From: Betaproteobacteria bacterium
GTDB lineage: Bacteria > Pseudomonadota > Gammaproteobacteria > Burkholderiales > Rhodocyclaceae
DNA: 9,255 bases
Direction: 5' to 3'
NCBI GenBank assembly: GCA_025997045.1
Contig: BNUB01000089.1
Location: 1-9,255, forward strand
Shown: one piece after another, positions 8,548 through 9,255 of the stretch
Layout of the letters: each line of letters starts with the position of its first letter
How positions within the stretch are numbered: the stretch's first letter is position 1
Program-made: the position numbers and the translations under genes
The notes under the pieces: model-generated
Told to the model about the DNA's origin: nothing
Seen by the model: the letters and a program-made list of their open reading frames with translations, nothing else
Database searches by the model: none

Positions 8548-9174
8548 TCATAAACAGGAAAGCACCCGCCGCACACGGCGCATGGCGTCCTGCAGCACTT
8601 CCTCGACCTGCTCGAAATGAATCCCCTGCGCGCTCGCCGAGCGCCCGGCGGCGTAATTGACCACCACGTTGATCGCCGCGTAGGCCAGCTCCTGCTCGCG
8701 GGCGAGCACCGCCTCGGGCATGCCTGTCATCCCCACCAGATCAGCGCCATCGCGCTCCAGGCGGTTGATCTCGGCGGCGGTTTCCAGCCGCGGCCCTTCG
8801 GTGGCCGCATACACCCCGCCATCCACCACTGGCTCGCCTGCGGCCTGCGCCGCCGTGAGCAACTGCCGCCTCATGCCTTCATCATAAGGAAAAGTGAAAT
8901 CGACATGACGCACGGAGCTTTCGCCGCCATCGAAAAACGTGTTGCTGCGGCCCGTGGTGTAATCAATGATCTGGTCGGGAATCACCAGCACTCCGGGGCC
9001 GAAATTGGCGCGGATGCCGCCGACCGAGGCCACCGAGACAATGGCCTGCGCCCCGACGTTTTTCAGCGCCCAGATGTTGGCGCGGTAATTCACCCGGTGC
9101 GGCGCGATGGTGTGGCCGTAGCCGTGGCGGGCCAGAAAGACGACCTCGCGCCCATGGAGCCGACCGAAAGTCAG
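8548..9174 (-). CDS. S-methyl-5'-thioinosine phosphorylase, 5' end missing
   Basis: A purine nucleoside phosphorylase-family enzyme of polyamine and methionine salvage: it splits methylthioinosine (or methylthioadenosine) with phosphate, giving the base and methylthioribose-1-phosphate. Motifs visible are ARHGYGHTIAPHRVNYRANI just right of 9080, EGPRLETAAEI (8779-8799 for EGPRLET), and MTGMPEA at 8710-8730. The TGMPEA form fits the thioinosine-specific enzymes of Pseudomonas type better than eukaryotic MTAP, which has a TTVPE sequence. About 208 residues are readable and family members are near 245, so roughly 35-40 N-terminal residues are missing. A GTG at 9091-9093 looks like a start, but it is internal: conserved HGYGH lies upstream of it. 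The frame stays open to 9255, but beyond 9174 it reads through an inverted copy of the gene and is not real protein. Confidence 0.85.
   Translation of the reverse strand: MTFGRLHGREVVFLARHGYGHTIAPHRVNYRANIWALKNVGAQAIVSVASVGGIRANFGPGVLVIPDQIIDYTTGRSNTFFDGGESSVRHVDFTFPYDEGMRRQLLTAAQAAGEPVVDGGVYAATEGPRLETAAEINRLERDGADLVGMTGMPEAVLAREQELAYAAINVVVNYAAGRSASAQGIHFEQVEEVLQDAMRRVRRVLSCL
9004..9084. repeat. Left arm of 81-bp perfect inverted repeat
   Basis: Bases 9004-9084 are the exact reverse complement of 9175-9255 over all 81 positions, checked block by block, with a 90-base spacer between. This arm is the genuine phosphorylase coding sequence, encoding YRANIWALKN through SVGGIRAN on the minus strand. 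Confidence 0.95.
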
Positions 9175-9255
9175 CGCGCCAACATCTGGGCGCTGAAAAA
9201 CGTCGGGGCGCAGGCCATTGTCTCGGTGGCCTCGGTCGGCGGCATCCGCGCCAAT
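9175..9255. repeat. Right arm of the inverted repeat, likely fold-back artefact
   Basis: This arm runs exactly to the window end and encodes on the plus strand the same peptide (ANIWALKNVGAQAIVSVASV and on) that the left arm encodes on the minus strand. Pairing stops between 9174/9085 (G against G). Because it interrupts a conserved gene and reaches the end of the sequence, a chimeric read or amplification fold-back is the simplest cause. Confidence 0.9.

Noticed and set aside
9091..9093. GTG as the true start of the thioinosine phosphorylase
   Set aside because: The conserved RHGYGHTIAPHR block continues in frame upstream of it, so it is an internal Val codon.
9085..9255. A hairpin telomere or a second, inverted phosphorylase gene
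   Set aside because: The palindrome sits in the middle of a coding sequence and copies only an 81-base internal piece; a contig-end artefact explains it more simply.
1..9255. CRISPR arrays, tRNA or rRNA genes, riboswitches
   Set aside because: No regularly spaced repeats, no cloverleaf or rRNA-like stretches, and no non-coding gap over about 120 bases that could hold a riboswitch.

Overview
The window looks like a 9.3-kb piece of a GC-rich betaproteobacterial chromosome with some accessory DNA in it. The lineage is inferred from a DUF2863 protein (a family I know from betaproteobacteria), the divergent ppsA/ppsR pair, and an S-methyl-5'-thioinosine phosphorylase of the beta/gamma-proteobacterial type. 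I cannot name a genus.

Layout, left to right. (1) Bases 1-540 are accessory: the last 45 codons of an IS30-family transposase run in from the left edge, followed by an AT-rich gene for a small membrane protein of unknown function on the minus strand. (2) Bases 546-5534 are core metabolism: ppsA (PEP synthase, minus), then divergently ppsR (the kinase/phosphorylase that switches PpsA off and on), a DUF2863 gene, and msrB (methionine-R-sulfoxide reductase). The three plus-strand genes lie within 35 bp of each other and probably form one transcription unit. (3) Bases 5537-7984 are a two-gene type II restriction-modification system: an N6-adenine DNA methyltransferase and an XhoI/PaeR7I-family endonuclease, predicted specificity CTCGAG. 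It is fitted between msrB and the next gene with almost no spare bases. (4) Bases 7998-9174 on the minus strand hold a UPF0114/YqhA membrane protein gene preceded by the thioinosine phosphorylase gene, whose 5' end is missing.

The last 81 bases are an exact reverse complement of bases 9004-9084. This inverted copy lies inside the phosphorylase gene and breaks it. It looks like a fold-back or chimeric join at a contig end rather than biology, so sequence right of 9174 should not be trusted.

How the genes work together: PpsA makes PEP from pyruvate for gluconeogenesis, and PpsR, encoded across a 119-bp divergent region, controls it through the Thr next to the catalytic His. The methyltransferase protects the host's CTCGAG sites, and the endonuclease cuts unmethylated incoming DNA. 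No control (C) gene is present, and the methyltransferase comes first in the pair. I found no clearly undescribed system. The best leads are the placement of the restriction-modification pair, the unknown gene beside the IS30 remnant, and the DUF2863 protein with its CxxC motif.
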